Source of the DNA: Spartobacteria bacterium
GTDB taxonomy: Bacteria > Verrucomicrobiota > Verrucomicrobiia > Chthoniobacterales > UBA6821
Assembly: GCA_947466005.1 (NCBI GenBank)
Contig: CANIBV010000044.1
Location: forward strand, 1-11,573
Length of the DNA stretch: 11,573 bases
Direction of reading: 5' to 3'
Shown: positions 1 through 6,785 of the stretch, in pieces
How the letters are laid out: every line of letters begins with the position of its first letter
Position numbering within the stretch: the stretch's first letter is position 1
Program-made: the position numbers and the translations under genes
Notes under the pieces: model-generated
Told to the model about the DNA's origin: nothing
Databases searched by the model: none
The model's input: only the letters and a program-made list of their open reading frames with translations

Positions 1-414
1 GCGAGAATCTTTCTTTTCCGGGACGCCGAAACCAGCCTCTCCGAAGGCTGCCCGTGAGGAGCGCTGGAAATAGCGGAAGCTCTTCCCCGAGACGTCGGTG
101 AAGGCGAAATGGGCGAAGGGGAGCTCCCTGACGCGGAAACGCGAGGATCCGGGTGGTTTTTCACCGGGATTGATCCCCTGGCGGAAAAAGGTGAGCTGAA
201 ACCCGTACTCGTGCCCCTCGGCGTCGACCAGGGTCCCCGTCGCATACCACCACTCGGTCTTGAACCCACGGTGAGGGCCGTGATCCCGGGGAAACTCGTA
301 CTTCCATCCCGGTTCAGCGGCGCACCAGCCCGTCACTTCGGCTGAATGAAGCCATGCCGGAAGCTGTGTCGCGAGGACTCCTAGTAGACAAATGGTTCGG
401 AGGGAGCGGTGCAT
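1..414 (-). CDS. AttH/CrtC lipocalin-like secreted protein (3' end beyond window)
   Basis: The reading frame starts at an ATG at 412-414 and stays open to the window edge, giving the first 138 residues. The N-terminus looks like a signal peptide: RSLR, then a hydrophobic stretch CLLGVLATQLPAWL ending around HSA. This predicts export from the cytoplasm. The mature part shows the hallmarks of the AttH / carotenoid 1,2-hydratase (CrtC) lipocalin-like family: YEFPRDHGPH (39-48), EWWYATGTL (54-62), YGFQLTFFRQG (70-80) and AHFAFTDVSG (101-110). Members of this family are often called secreted hydrolases or hydratases, but most have no proven substrate, so no reaction is assigned. The start lies inside the 3' end of the upstream TIGR03943 gene (34-base overlap), with a weak AAGG nine bases ahead, which suggests translational coupling in one operon. 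AttH-type genes are commonly found beside ABC transporter permeases. Here the neighbour is a UPF0718 permease pair. The family call is firm and the function is open. Confidence 0.85.
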   Translation of the reverse strand, partial: MHRSLRTICLLGVLATQLPAWLHSAEVTGWCAAEPGWKYEFPRDHGPHRGFKTEWWYATGTLVDAEGHEYGFQLTFFRQGINPGEKPPGSSRFRVRELPFAHFAFTDVSGKSFRYFQRSSRAAFGEAGFGVPEKKDSR

Positions 415-1256
415 TCTTCAACCTTGGTAGCCTCGATGATCGCGGTGCGGCGACCACCTTCCATGGGGAAAACAGGTTTCCCGGTGATCTTGACCCAGCC
501 CATTTCAGGAATCTTGAGCGGCATCTTATCGCGGGGATACCGGATGGTGACTCCAACCGGCTTGGCATCCGCGGCGCAGCAGGTCATGAACATCCGGATC
601 GCCTGGAAGCGGTCTCCCTTGGGATTCCCAGTCGTCAGGGGAACATACTGACCGGTCAACACCACTTCTTTCCACTCAAACTCCTCGCGGTAAGAAGGCA
701 TCTGGACAGCGTAGAGCATGTCGATGATCTGTACCGGCATTGCGCCGGAAGAAACGTCACGGGGTGCGGATGTTGCAGCAACTGCTGACGAGGCTGTGGA
801 AGCTGCGGCCGCTGATGCAGCGGAAGCATTGGCTGAGGGGAGCTTCTGGAGATCCTCCACCACGCCGCGGTTCTGAACGGTAGTCATCGTGAACTTGGTT
901 CCCTGCCCAAAGAGGATGATCAGAAGCGGCACCAGGAGAAGAAGGGTCTTGAAGAGTAACGCAAGCCAGCCTGATTCATCCTCGCCATGCTGATGATCAG
1001 CATCATGCCCATTGTGCCCAGCGTGTGGATGATCCCCATGATCATGATGGCCGTGGCAGCACTCGTGATGCGCCCGGGGAGCGACCATGAGAGAACGTAC
1101 AGCAAAGGCAGCAAGCACCAGCAGGGTCACTCCCGCTGCCGTGGTGTAGGGCTGCAGTGAGGGATGAAGGTAGGTGGAGAGCTTGCCCGTGAAGGAAAGC
1201 CAGAGCACAAAGCCCCCCCAGAGAGCCAGAAGCAGGGAGTCACGGAGTCTCTTCAT
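381..1256 (-). CDS. TIGR03943 family permease partner protein with His-rich loop
   Basis: This 291-residue membrane protein is the usual partner of a UPF0718 permease (the YcgQ/YcgR pair of Bacillus is of this type). Two N-terminal hydrophobic segments (about 8-27 and 38-58) and a third (about 97-117) anchor it. Between the second and third lies a loop (63-90) with 12 histidines, a Cys pair (66-67) and several Asp, which looks like a metal-binding segment. An Ala/Ser-rich linker (about 141-166) leads to the soluble C-terminal domain, where MFMTCCAADAKPVGV (222-236) matches the conserved CCAADA signature of the family. WVKITGKPVFP follows near 254-264. The ATG is 13 bases downstream of the permease stop, and the 3' end overlaps the next gene, so the three genes look co-transcribed. 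No clear Shine-Dalgarno sequence precedes it. The exact role is unknown, and metal binding is inferred only from the histidine cluster. Confidence 0.88.
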   Translation of the reverse strand: MKRLRDSLLLALWGGFVLWLSFTGKLSTYLHPSLQPYTTAAGVTLLVLAAFAVRSLMVAPRAHHECCHGHHDHGDHPHAGHNGHDADHQHGEDESGWLALLFKTLLLLVPLLIILFGQGTKFTMTTVQNRGVVEDLQKLPSANASAASAAAASTASSAVAATSAPRDVSSGAMPVQIIDMLYAVQMPSYREEFEWKEVVLTGQYVPLTTGNPKGDRFQAIRMFMTCCAADAKPVGVTIRYPRDKMPLKIPEMGWVKITGKPVFPMEGGRRTAIIEATKVEECTAPSEPFVY

Positions 1257-1269
1257 CGGAATGAGTGGA

Positions 1270-2196
1270 TCACCACGCCAGATTCAGCAAGGCCAGTCGC
1301 AAACATAGGAGGCCGATCACAACAAACAATCCGATGGCGAGGATGATGATGAACCGCTTAGAGAAAGCAGCACCGTAGAGGAAGAGGAGCTTCAGATCGA
1401 GCATGGGGCCGAAGACCAGGAAAGCCAGCTTGGCAGCCATCGGAAAGGTGGTGAGTGTCGCCGCGATGAACGCATCGGTGGTGCTGCAGACCGAAAGGAC
1501 AGCGGCCAAGCCCATCAGGGAGGCGATGGCAAGCGGTGGATTCGCCGCAAGCGGGAGAATGATCTCCTGATTCACGGCGGTGCTGAAGAGGGAGGCCGCA
1601 GCAGCACCGATCACGAAGTAGACGAAGACATCCAGGAAGTCACGTGTGGCGACCATGGCCGCATTCTGGAGACGATCCAGAGAACTTCCGGAGCCCCCAT
1701 GATCATGGTGATCCTCTTCGGGACCAAAGAGACCTGGTCGCAAAATCGAATAGGGGGCGAAGTAGCTGACCACCCACCCCGCAAGGATGGCCACGGAGAG
1801 TCCCAGACCAAAGCGCAGGATCGTCATCTCCCAGGCCCCCTGCCCGCGGAATGCAGCCAGCGTACTCAGGACGACCAGAGGATTCACTATAGGGGCTGCG
1901 AGCATGTAGGTGGCGCCACAGGAGACAGGAAGGCCCTTGCGCATGAGGCGGCGCACGACTGGAACGATCCCGCACTCGCAGACAGGAAAGATCACCCCGA
2001 TGAGGCCGCTGACAAGAACCGCTGTCCGGGGATTCCTGGGCAAAAGTCGCGTCATCAAGGACTGGGGAAGAAATTCCTCCAGCAAACCGGAGAGGATGGC
2101 ACCACCCAGCAGGAAGGGAATCCCCTCCAGTAAGATACTCAGGAAAGCGTACTGGAAGTCAGGCAGACTGAACTGGAACCAGGGAGTGGTAAGCAC
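1270..2196 (-). CDS. UPF0718 family permease
   Basis: This 308-residue multi-pass inner-membrane protein of the UPF0718 (DUF318, YraQ/YcgR-like) permease family has about eight hydrophobic segments. Family marks are GIPFLLGGAILSGLLEEFLP near the start, the FPVCECGIVPVVRRL motif (70-84) with two cysteines, APIVNPLV (101-108) and SVCSTTDAF (235-243). A cytoplasmic or periplasmic loop carries a small His cluster, EDHHDHGG (161-168), which echoes the much larger one in the next gene. The start is GTG at 2194-2196. It is the only plausible start, because an in-frame TAG lies four codons upstream and no Met follows in the N-terminal segment. No Shine-Dalgarno sequence is visible. It is the first gene of a unit with the TIGR03943 partner and the lipocalin-like protein. 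The transported substrate is not known for this family and cannot be read from the sequence. Confidence 0.9.
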   Translation of the reverse strand: MLTTPWFQFSLPDFQYAFLSILLEGIPFLLGGAILSGLLEEFLPQSLMTRLLPRNPRTAVLVSGLIGVIFPVCECGIVPVVRRLMRKGLPVSCGATYMLAAPIVNPLVVLSTLAAFRGQGAWEMTILRFGLGLSVAILAGWVVSYFAPYSILRPGLFGPEEDHHDHGGSGSSLDRLQNAAMVATRDFLDVFVYFVIGAAAASLFSTAVNQEIILPLAANPPLAIASLMGLAAVLSVCSTTDAFIAATLTTFPMAAKLAFLVFGPMLDLKLLFLYGAAFSKRFIIILAIGLFVVIGLLCLRLALLNLAW

Positions 2197-2218
2197 AGTG
2201 AAATGCTACGGGATGGAA

Positions 2219-2246
2219 CCTGAAACTTGAAACCTGAAACTTGAAA
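2219..2246. repeat. Four tandem copies of a heptamer (CYTGAAA)
   Basis: Four contiguous 7-base units read CCTGAAA, CTTGAAA, CCTGAAA, CTTGAAA, which is also two exact copies of a 14-base unit. The array sits 22 bases upstream of the permease GTG start and downstream of the transketolase terminator, so it falls in the presumed promoter/leader of the permease operon. It could be a chance microsatellite, a dispersed genomic heptamer repeat, or a direct-repeat protein-binding site. Nothing in the window decides between these. Confidence 0.8.
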
Positions 2247-2284
2247 TGGCGTTGGCTGCAGGTGGCGACAAACCGACCCATTGG

Positions 2285-2298
2285 AGTTCCCGAGAACA
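2285..2298. promoter_or_regulatory. Possible LexA-like inverted repeat (AGTTC-N4-GAACA)
   Basis: The sequence AGTTCCCGAGAACA matches nine of the ten defined bases of TGTTC-N4-GAACA, the motif I recall for LexA in Verrucomicrobia. It lies about 90 bases upstream of the permease start, just beyond the transketolase terminator stem and touching its A-run. A one-mismatch hit somewhere in a window of this size is not unlikely by chance, so the regulatory reading is tentative. Confidence 0.2.
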
Positions 2299-2329
2299 AA
2301 AAAGCCCCCACGGATCACTCCGTGGGGGC
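2298..2329 (-). terminator. Rho-independent terminator of transketolase gene
   Basis: On the minus strand an 11-bp perfect GC-rich stem (arms at 2319-2329 and 2304-2314) with a 4-base loop is followed directly by six T residues. It begins 21 bases after the transketolase stop. The opposite strand has only three T residues after the stem, so it mainly serves leftward transcription and separates transketolase from the permease operon. Confidence 0.9.
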
Positions 2330-2349
2330 CTTTGTGACAATGAGCCGAA

Positions 2350-4323
2350 TTAGAGAGACTGGGCCGCCTTGACCACGTTGTCCGCTGTCATGCCGAGTTC
2401 CTTGAGCACGGAGGCTCCGGGGCCACTCAGGCCAAAGCGGTCGATGGCGATGGTCTTTCCATCCAGTCCGACATAGCGGAACCATGGATCGGAGATACCG
2501 GCCTCAATGGAGACGCGCTTGCGGCATGACGAGGGAAGAACATCCTCACGATAAGCAGCACTCTGTCGCTCGAAGCGCTCCATGCAGGGCATGGAAACAA
2601 CTCGGGTGCCTGCTCCGAGCGTGGTGGCGGCCTCAAGAGCGACGCTCAATTCGCTGCCGCTGGATAGGATGATCACTTCCAGGGGTGCGCTCTCCTTGCG
2701 GGCGATGTAGCCACCCTTGAAGACACCCTTTCGACGGACATCGACGGGGATCTCGCTGAGATTCGGAACATTCTGCCGGCAGAGTGAAAGAAGCGTCGGG
2801 CCGTCGGTGTGCTCCATGGCGGCGGCGAAGGCGCCAACGGTCTCCTCTGGATCGGCAGGACGGATGACATCCAGACCCGGAATCGTGCGGAGGGCCGCAA
2901 CGGTCTCGACCGGTTCATGGGTGGGACCATCCTCTCCGACAGCCACGGAGTCGTGGGTGAAGATGTAGGTGGTCGGCAGCTTCGAGAGGGCAGCCACGCG
3001 GATGGAGGGGCGACCGTAGTCGCTGAAGACAAGGAAGGTAGCGCCCGCGATGCGGAAGATGCCGTCGTAGGCGAAGGCGTTCATGATCGCGCACATGGCG
3101 TGCTCACGGATGCCGAAGTGGATGTTGCGCCCCTCGTTGTTCTCACGGGTGAAGTCACCTCCTCCCTCAATGAAGTTAAGTGTAGAACCGAAAAGATCTG
3201 CGCTTCCACTCACAAGCAGAGGCATGGCCTTGGCGATCGGCTGGAGGACGATGCTTCCCGCCTTGCGGGTGGCGATGGTCTCATCCGGTTTGAAGGCGGG
3301 AATGAGCGAGAGAAGGTCGGGGATCTTCTGCTCGATGCCTGCATCGAGGAGCGCTGCAAACTCGAGGTTAGAGGAACGCCAGGCGGCAAACTCCTTCTCC
3401 CATGCGGCGTGTGCTGCTGCACGCTTGGCTTTCAGATCAGCGAAGTAAGCGTTGACCTCGGGGGAGACGAAGAACTTCTCCTCGGGAAGACCGAGTCCCT
3501 TGCGGGCCTCATCGGCGAACTTCACGCCGGCCTCGCCATGGGCCTTGTTGGTCCCCTCGACCTGAGGGATTCCCCTTCCGATGATCGTCTTGCAGATGAT
3601 CATGTGGGGCTTGCCCTTGGTCGACTTGGCCTTGTTGAAGGCGGAGAGGATCTCCTCCATGTTGTGACCGTCGATCTCTTGAACATCCCAGCCGTAGGCC
3701 TTGTAACGCGCGCCGACATCCTCGCTCTGGCTGACATTCAGCATGGCGTCAAGGGTGACGTTATTGGAATCGAAGAAGAGGATCAGGTTATCAAGGCCGA
3801 GATGACCAGCCAACGAGGAGGCCTCGCCAGAGACACCCTCCTGGAGGCATCCGTCACCGCAGAGAACGACGACATGGTTGTTCAGGATGGTGTGCGTCGG
3901 GGTGTTGAAGCGGGCCGCCGCCATCTTCTGGGACATGGCGAAGCCGACACCATTGGCAACGCCCTGTCCAAGGGGTCCGGTGGTCGCCTCGACACCCGGG
4001 GTCTCGTGAAACTCGGGATGCCCCGGCGTGATGCTGTGGAGTTGGCGGAACTTCTTCACCTGATCGAGAGGAATGTCGAATCCGGAGAGATGGAGCCACG
4101 TGTAGAGGAACATGCTGCCGTGACCGGCGGAGAGGATGAATCGGTCGCGGTTAAGCCAGCGGGGATTTACTGGATCGAGTTGAAGCGCCTCACCGAAAAG
4201 AACGGCTCCGATATCAGCGGATCCAAGCGGCAGGCCTAGATGACCCGACTTGCAGGCGGTGACGGCGTCGATGGCAATACCGCGGGCATCGCGGGCGGCA
4301 AGTTGGAGGAGTGCAGTGTTCAT
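2350..4323 (-). CDS. tkt: Transketolase
   Basis: This cytoplasmic enzyme depends on thiamine diphosphate and Mg2+. It transfers two-carbon ketol units between sugar phosphates in the non-oxidative pentose phosphate pathway. At 657 residues it has the normal length. The N-terminal half has the substrate loop SGHLGLP (26-32), LSAGHGSMFLY (64-74) and GPLGQGVANGVG (116-127). The diphosphate/metal motif runs from GDG (156-158) to N187 (FFDSNNVT). The middle domain has GIREHAM (404-410) with the catalytic Glu407, followed by FSDYGRPSIR and THDSVAVGEDGPTHEPVE (456-473). The C-terminal domain includes SSGSELSVALEAA. SGHLG replaces the commoner SGHPG. The start chosen is ATG at 4321-4323; a TTG seven codons upstream is in frame but less likely. 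No Shine-Dalgarno sequence is visible. It appears to be a single-gene unit, with an intrinsic terminator on each side and a candidate promoter upstream. Confidence 0.97.
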   Translation of the reverse strand: MNTALLQLAARDARGIAIDAVTACKSGHLGLPLGSADIGAVLFGEALQLDPVNPRWLNRDRFILSAGHGSMFLYTWLHLSGFDIPLDQVKKFRQLHSITPGHPEFHETPGVEATTGPLGQGVANGVGFAMSQKMAAARFNTPTHTILNNHVVVLCGDGCLQEGVSGEASSLAGHLGLDNLILFFDSNNVTLDAMLNVSQSEDVGARYKAYGWDVQEIDGHNMEEILSAFNKAKSTKGKPHMIICKTIIGRGIPQVEGTNKAHGEAGVKFADEARKGLGLPEEKFFVSPEVNAYFADLKAKRAAAHAAWEKEFAAWRSSNLEFAALLDAGIEQKIPDLLSLIPAFKPDETIATRKAGSIVLQPIAKAMPLLVSGSADLFGSTLNFIEGGGDFTRENNEGRNIHFGIREHAMCAIMNAFAYDGIFRIAGATFLVFSDYGRPSIRVAALSKLPTTYIFTHDSVAVGEDGPTHEPVETVAALRTIPGLDVIRPADPEETVGAFAAAMEHTDGPTLLSLCRQNVPNLSEIPVDVRRKGVFKGGYIARKESAPLEVIILSSGSELSVALEAATTLGAGTRVVSMPCMERFERQSAAYREDVLPSSCRKRVSIEAGISDPWFRYVGLDGKTIAIDRFGLSGPGASVLKELGMTADNVVKAAQSL

Positions 4324-4355
4324 GAAGTAAGGAAGATAGCACAATCCTAGGGCGG

Positions 4356-4383
4356 ATTATTTGCAAGCCTCCATCATGCACAA
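4356..4383 (-). promoter_or_regulatory. tkt: Candidate sigma-70-type promoter for transketolase
   Basis: On the minus strand a weak -35 like TTGTGC (4378-4383) and a better -10 like AATAAT (4356-4361) are separated by 16 bases. Transcription would start roughly 25-30 bases before the transketolase ATG. The site lies between the upstream terminator and the gene, where a promoter is needed. The -35 match is poor, so this is a suggestion only. Confidence 0.35.
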
Positions 4384-4390
4384 TTTCGCC

Positions 4391-4423
4391 AAAAAAGGGA
4401 AAATGCAGTCCGGCGACGACTGC
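4391..4423 (-). terminator. Rho-independent terminator after agmatine deiminase
   Basis: On the minus strand, seven bases after the agmatine deiminase stop, a perfect 6-bp stem GCAGTC/GACTGC (4418-4423 and 4405-4410) encloses a 7-base loop. It is followed by ATTTTCCC and then six T residues. It would end the leftward protease-to-agmatine deiminase transcript before the transketolase promoter. Confidence 0.7.
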
Positions 4424-4430
4424 GTCTGGA

Positions 4431-5480
4431 TCAGACTGCCGGTTGCTGTTGAGTAAGGCAGTGAAAGGCTCCAAGACCCCAGATCAACTCCTGGCAATCG
4501 ATCGGCCGGATCATTCTGCTCGGGAAGAGTTCCGCGAGGATCTCCACGGCCTCCACATCGGAGTCCCCGCCAAAGGCAGGCATGAGCACCGATTCGTTGG
4601 TGATGTAGAAGTTAGCATGGCTAGCTGGCAACCTCAGCCCATCACGGTCGATGCGCGGGGGCATCGGCATCTCAATCACCTTGAGGGGGGTCCCATCGGT
4701 GAGGCGCATTCCACGTAGGCGCTCAAGATTCTCACGTAACGGAGCGTGGTTGAGATCGGCCTGATTCGGTTCCACGACGGTCACCACGGTGTCACGGGAG
4801 ACAAAGCGCGTGATGTCGTCAACATGTCCATCCGTGTCATCACCCTCGATGCCATCGCCGAGCCAGAGGATCTGCTCGACACCCAGGAAATCCTGAAGCC
4901 CCTGTTCGATCTGCTCCCTACTCATCGAGTCATTGCGATTCGGATTCAGGAGGCAGGACTCAGTAGTGAGCAGAGTGCCGGCTCCGTTCGGATCTACCGA
5001 TCCCCCCTCCAGGATGAACGGGGGCTCAAAGAGAGGCAGTCCGAGGTGATGTGCGATCCTAGTCGGAACGACATCATCAAGATCAAACGGGGGATACTTC
5101 CCTCCCCATGCATTGTAACCGAAGTCATTCACTGCGAGGCGCGGGTGATCAGTGCGCGTGACAAAGATAGGACCGTGATCACGGCACCACGGCTCGTTGG
5201 TGGGGTTCCCGTGGAACTCCAACCGCTCCGTGGGAACGACGCTTGATAGGAGCAATCGGACCTCCTTTTCCTGCACGGGACTTGAAACATTGACCCTGAG
5301 GATTTCTGATGCGGCAATGGCTGCAGCCATTTTGACCAACGCGGGCACTACCCGTTCATAACTGTCAGGAAAGCTCTGCCCATCCCGATGAGGCCAGGAT
5401 ATCCAGGTTGCCTCATGGGGCTCCCACTCCGCAGGCATGGTATATCCCAGGGAGCGCGGCGTTGCGACTGAGTCCGTCAC
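4431..5480 (-). CDS. aguA: Agmatine deiminase family protein (PAD_porph)
   Basis: It most likely hydrolyses agmatine to N-carbamoylputrescine and ammonia, a step in making putrescine from arginine. At 349 residues it has the family length. It shows MPAEWEPHEATWISWPH (15-31), the substrate-site RDHGPIFV (100-107), FNAWGGKYPP-like GYNAWGGKYPP (121-131), EGGSVDPNG (158-166) and the catalytic DGHVDD (217-222, with His219). The nucleophile is Cys341 in FHCLTQQQP near the C-terminus. The start is GTG at 5478-5480. It is preferred to Met15 because the family carries residues before MPAEWEPHE and because it leaves a 30-base gap from the thioredoxin stop. The usual partner N-carbamoylputrescine amidase (aguB) is not in the window. 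The residue before the catalytic His is Phe (AFHC) where IHC is more common, so a related peptidylarginine-deiminase-like substrate cannot be ruled out. It is the last gene of the operon, before a terminator. Confidence 0.9.
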   Translation of the reverse strand: MTDSVATPRSLGYTMPAEWEPHEATWISWPHRDGQSFPDSYERVVPALVKMAAAIAASEILRVNVSSPVQEKEVRLLLSSVVPTERLEFHGNPTNEPWCRDHGPIFVTRTDHPRLAVNDFGYNAWGGKYPPFDLDDVVPTRIAHHLGLPLFEPPFILEGGSVDPNGAGTLLTTESCLLNPNRNDSMSREQIEQGLQDFLGVEQILWLGDGIEGDDTDGHVDDITRFVSRDTVVTVVEPNQADLNHAPLRENLERLRGMRLTDGTPLKVIEMPMPPRIDRDGLRLPASHANFYITNESVLMPAFGGDSDVEAVEILAELFPSRMIRPIDCQELIWGLGAFHCLTQQQPAV

Positions 5481-5510
5481 GCGAAACGTGAAAGGTACCG
5501 GGGCTCTGGA

Positions 5511-5828
5511 CTACTGGAGCTTTTCGAGCAACGCAGCCTTGGAGGAAAGCCCAGTCATACGATCGGCAAGCACACCATTCCTGAAAATCATGAGTGTCGG
5601 GATCGACGTGATGTTGTGAGCGCCTGCCACACCCGCAGCATCGTCCACATTGACCTTGGCGATCGTAACCTTGCCGAGCAACTCCTTGGCGAGCTCCTCG
5701 ATCACCGGCGCAATCATGCGGCAGGGACCACACCAAGGAGCCCAGAAATCAACAAGCAAAACAGGGGCGGAGGCAACAGCCTGGTCAAAAGTTGCGTCAT
5801 TCAGTTCAAGGACAAGTTCGGAGGCCAT
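5511..5828 (-). CDS. trxA: Thioredoxin
   Basis: This small cytoplasmic dithiol oxidoreductase reduces disulfides in client proteins and is itself recharged by thioredoxin reductase. It has 105 residues, the normal length for a single-domain thioredoxin, with no signal peptide. It carries the WCGPC active site (Cys33, Cys36) in VDFWAPWCGPCRMIAPV, the buried Asp27, the VNVDD turn (60-63) and the cis-Pro loop SIPTL (Pro77). RNGVLADRMTG follows in the last strand. It starts at ATG 5826-5828 without a clear Shine-Dalgarno sequence, 24 bases after the Pro-rich gene and 30 bases before agmatine deiminase, so it reads as part of the same leftward transcript. No thioredoxin reductase is in the window. 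Confidence 0.96.
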   Translation of the reverse strand: MASELVLELNDATFDQAVASAPVLLVDFWAPWCGPCRMIAPVIEELAKELLGKVTIAKVNVDDAAGVAGAHNITSIPTLMIFRNGVLADRMTGLSSKAALLEKLQ

Positions 5829-5852
5829 GGTAATAGTTGGTTGGTATGATGT

Positions 5853-6521
5853 CTAAGAAATGAACGTCCAAGCCTGGATCGCAAACGCAACAAGCGCCAG
5901 TGCCGCTGCCGCTAGGGCAATAAGAAGGGGGACTTCCGGCTTGGAGGGCTCCTCATCAATGGCTATGCCTGCCGTCTTGGGTGCCGGCTTGTCGCCTGCC
6001 GTCTCCAGCTTCTTGATAGAGTGGTCGGTGGTCGTCACACCAGCCTCCCCCTCGGACTTGCGAGTTGCCGCTGCCGCAGGTTTAGGTGCGACCTGGAGCT
6101 TGATGGTGGCCTGGGGCATCGGTTTTGCCGAGGCGGGCTGAGCGACGGGTTCAGGTTTGAGAGCAGCAGGGGCTGCCGATGGCGCAGGTGCAGCCATCAC
6201 GGGAATCGGCGGCTTGGCCGGTAGTGCAGATGCCACTCCGATTGGTTTTAATCCGGAATGAGGCCTGAGGGGGGCAGGAGCGACGGGAGGGACAGCTGAA
6301 CCGGCGACTGGATGCACGGCACCAGGCATCGGGGGCATCGGGGGTTTCAGAGAGGAGGGAACAGCACTCGGAGGAGATCCTGCTTCTCGGGCAGTTTCAC
6401 CGCCCGTGGAAAGGGTGGACGTTGCAGGCACCGGCTTGGGAGGCAACTTGAGTGGAGGAAGCTTCACGGGGCCACCTGAAGGGGTAGGCAAAGGAGAATT
6501 GGGGGAGATGGAGTCGCTCAC
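5853..6521 (-). CDS. Pro/Ala-rich tail-anchored membrane protein, unknown function
   Basis: I do not recognise a family. The 222-residue product is about one-fifth proline (45 Pro). The Pro/Ala/Lys-rich low-complexity region covers roughly residues 7-140, with repeated KPP, PPMP and APAP stretches. A more charged section (about 150-195) follows. The protein ends with one strong hydrophobic segment, VPLLIALAAAALALVAFA (197-214), that stops seven residues or so before the C-terminus (QAWTFIS). There is no N-terminal signal peptide, so it is predicted to be tail-anchored, with the Pro-rich part in the cytoplasm. The start is GTG at 6519-6521; no Met occurs in frame before residue 62. It sits 24 bases upstream of thioredoxin and downstream of the protease. 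The frame continuity and spacing support a real gene, although low-complexity sequence makes homology weak evidence. Confidence 0.75.
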   Translation of the reverse strand: MSDSISPNSPLPTPSGGPVKLPPLKLPPKPVPATSTLSTGGETAREAGSPPSAVPSSLKPPMPPMPGAVHPVAGSAVPPVAPAPLRPHSGLKPIGVASALPAKPPIPVMAAPAPSAAPAALKPEPVAQPASAKPMPQATIKLQVAPKPAAAATRKSEGEAGVTTTDHSIKKLETAGDKPAPKTAGIAIDEEPSKPEVPLLIALAAAALALVAFAIQAWTFIS

Positions 6522-6542
6522 AGTGGAAAGTAGTTCTAAAAA

Positions 6543-6785
6543 TTAGAATCCCATCACGCGAGTGTCAATCACTCTGCGGATCATGGACTTCTTTTCTGAT
6601 CTTGAAAATCGTTCATCCACTTCATCGGCCTGCTTGGGAGCAAGTAATTCAAGAAGGATCCCATCGGCACTTGTTCGGATGGATAGCCGGCGTTGATTGG
6701 GATCTTTAGGTGCTAGGGGTGGTCTTGGCAGTGCGAAGACTATTGAACTCCGTGGTGAGGTCCTGAAGGATGTTAATTGCTTCAT
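6543..6785 (-). CDS. Doubtful 80-residue ORF overlapping the protease 3' end
   Basis: This frame fills the gap between the protease stop (6706) and the Pro-rich gene start (6521), leaving 21 bases before the latter. Its only standard start near the front is ATG 6783-6785, which needs an 80-base overlap with the end of the protease gene. The next in-frame GTG would leave a peptide of about 25 residues. The part beyond the overlap is charged (PKQADEVDERFSRSEKKS) and shows no known motif. By my count its third-position GC is about 47%, not the strong G/C preference expected of a gene here. It may be a small operon gene, or non-coding spacer that happens to be open. Confidence 0.28.
   Translation of the reverse strand: MKQLTSFRTSPRSSIVFALPRPPLAPKDPNQRRLSIRTSADGILLELLAPKQADEVDERFSRSEKKSMIRRVIDTRVMGF

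Noticed and set aside
2219..2246. Short direct repeats as a CRISPR remnant
   Set aside because: Units are 7 bases with no spacers and no cas genes nearby.
2809..4239. 476-residue open frame on the plus strand opposite transketolase
   Set aside because: It is fully antisense to a gene with clear family motifs; long open antisense frames are a by-product of biased third positions, and its translation shows no recognisable domain.
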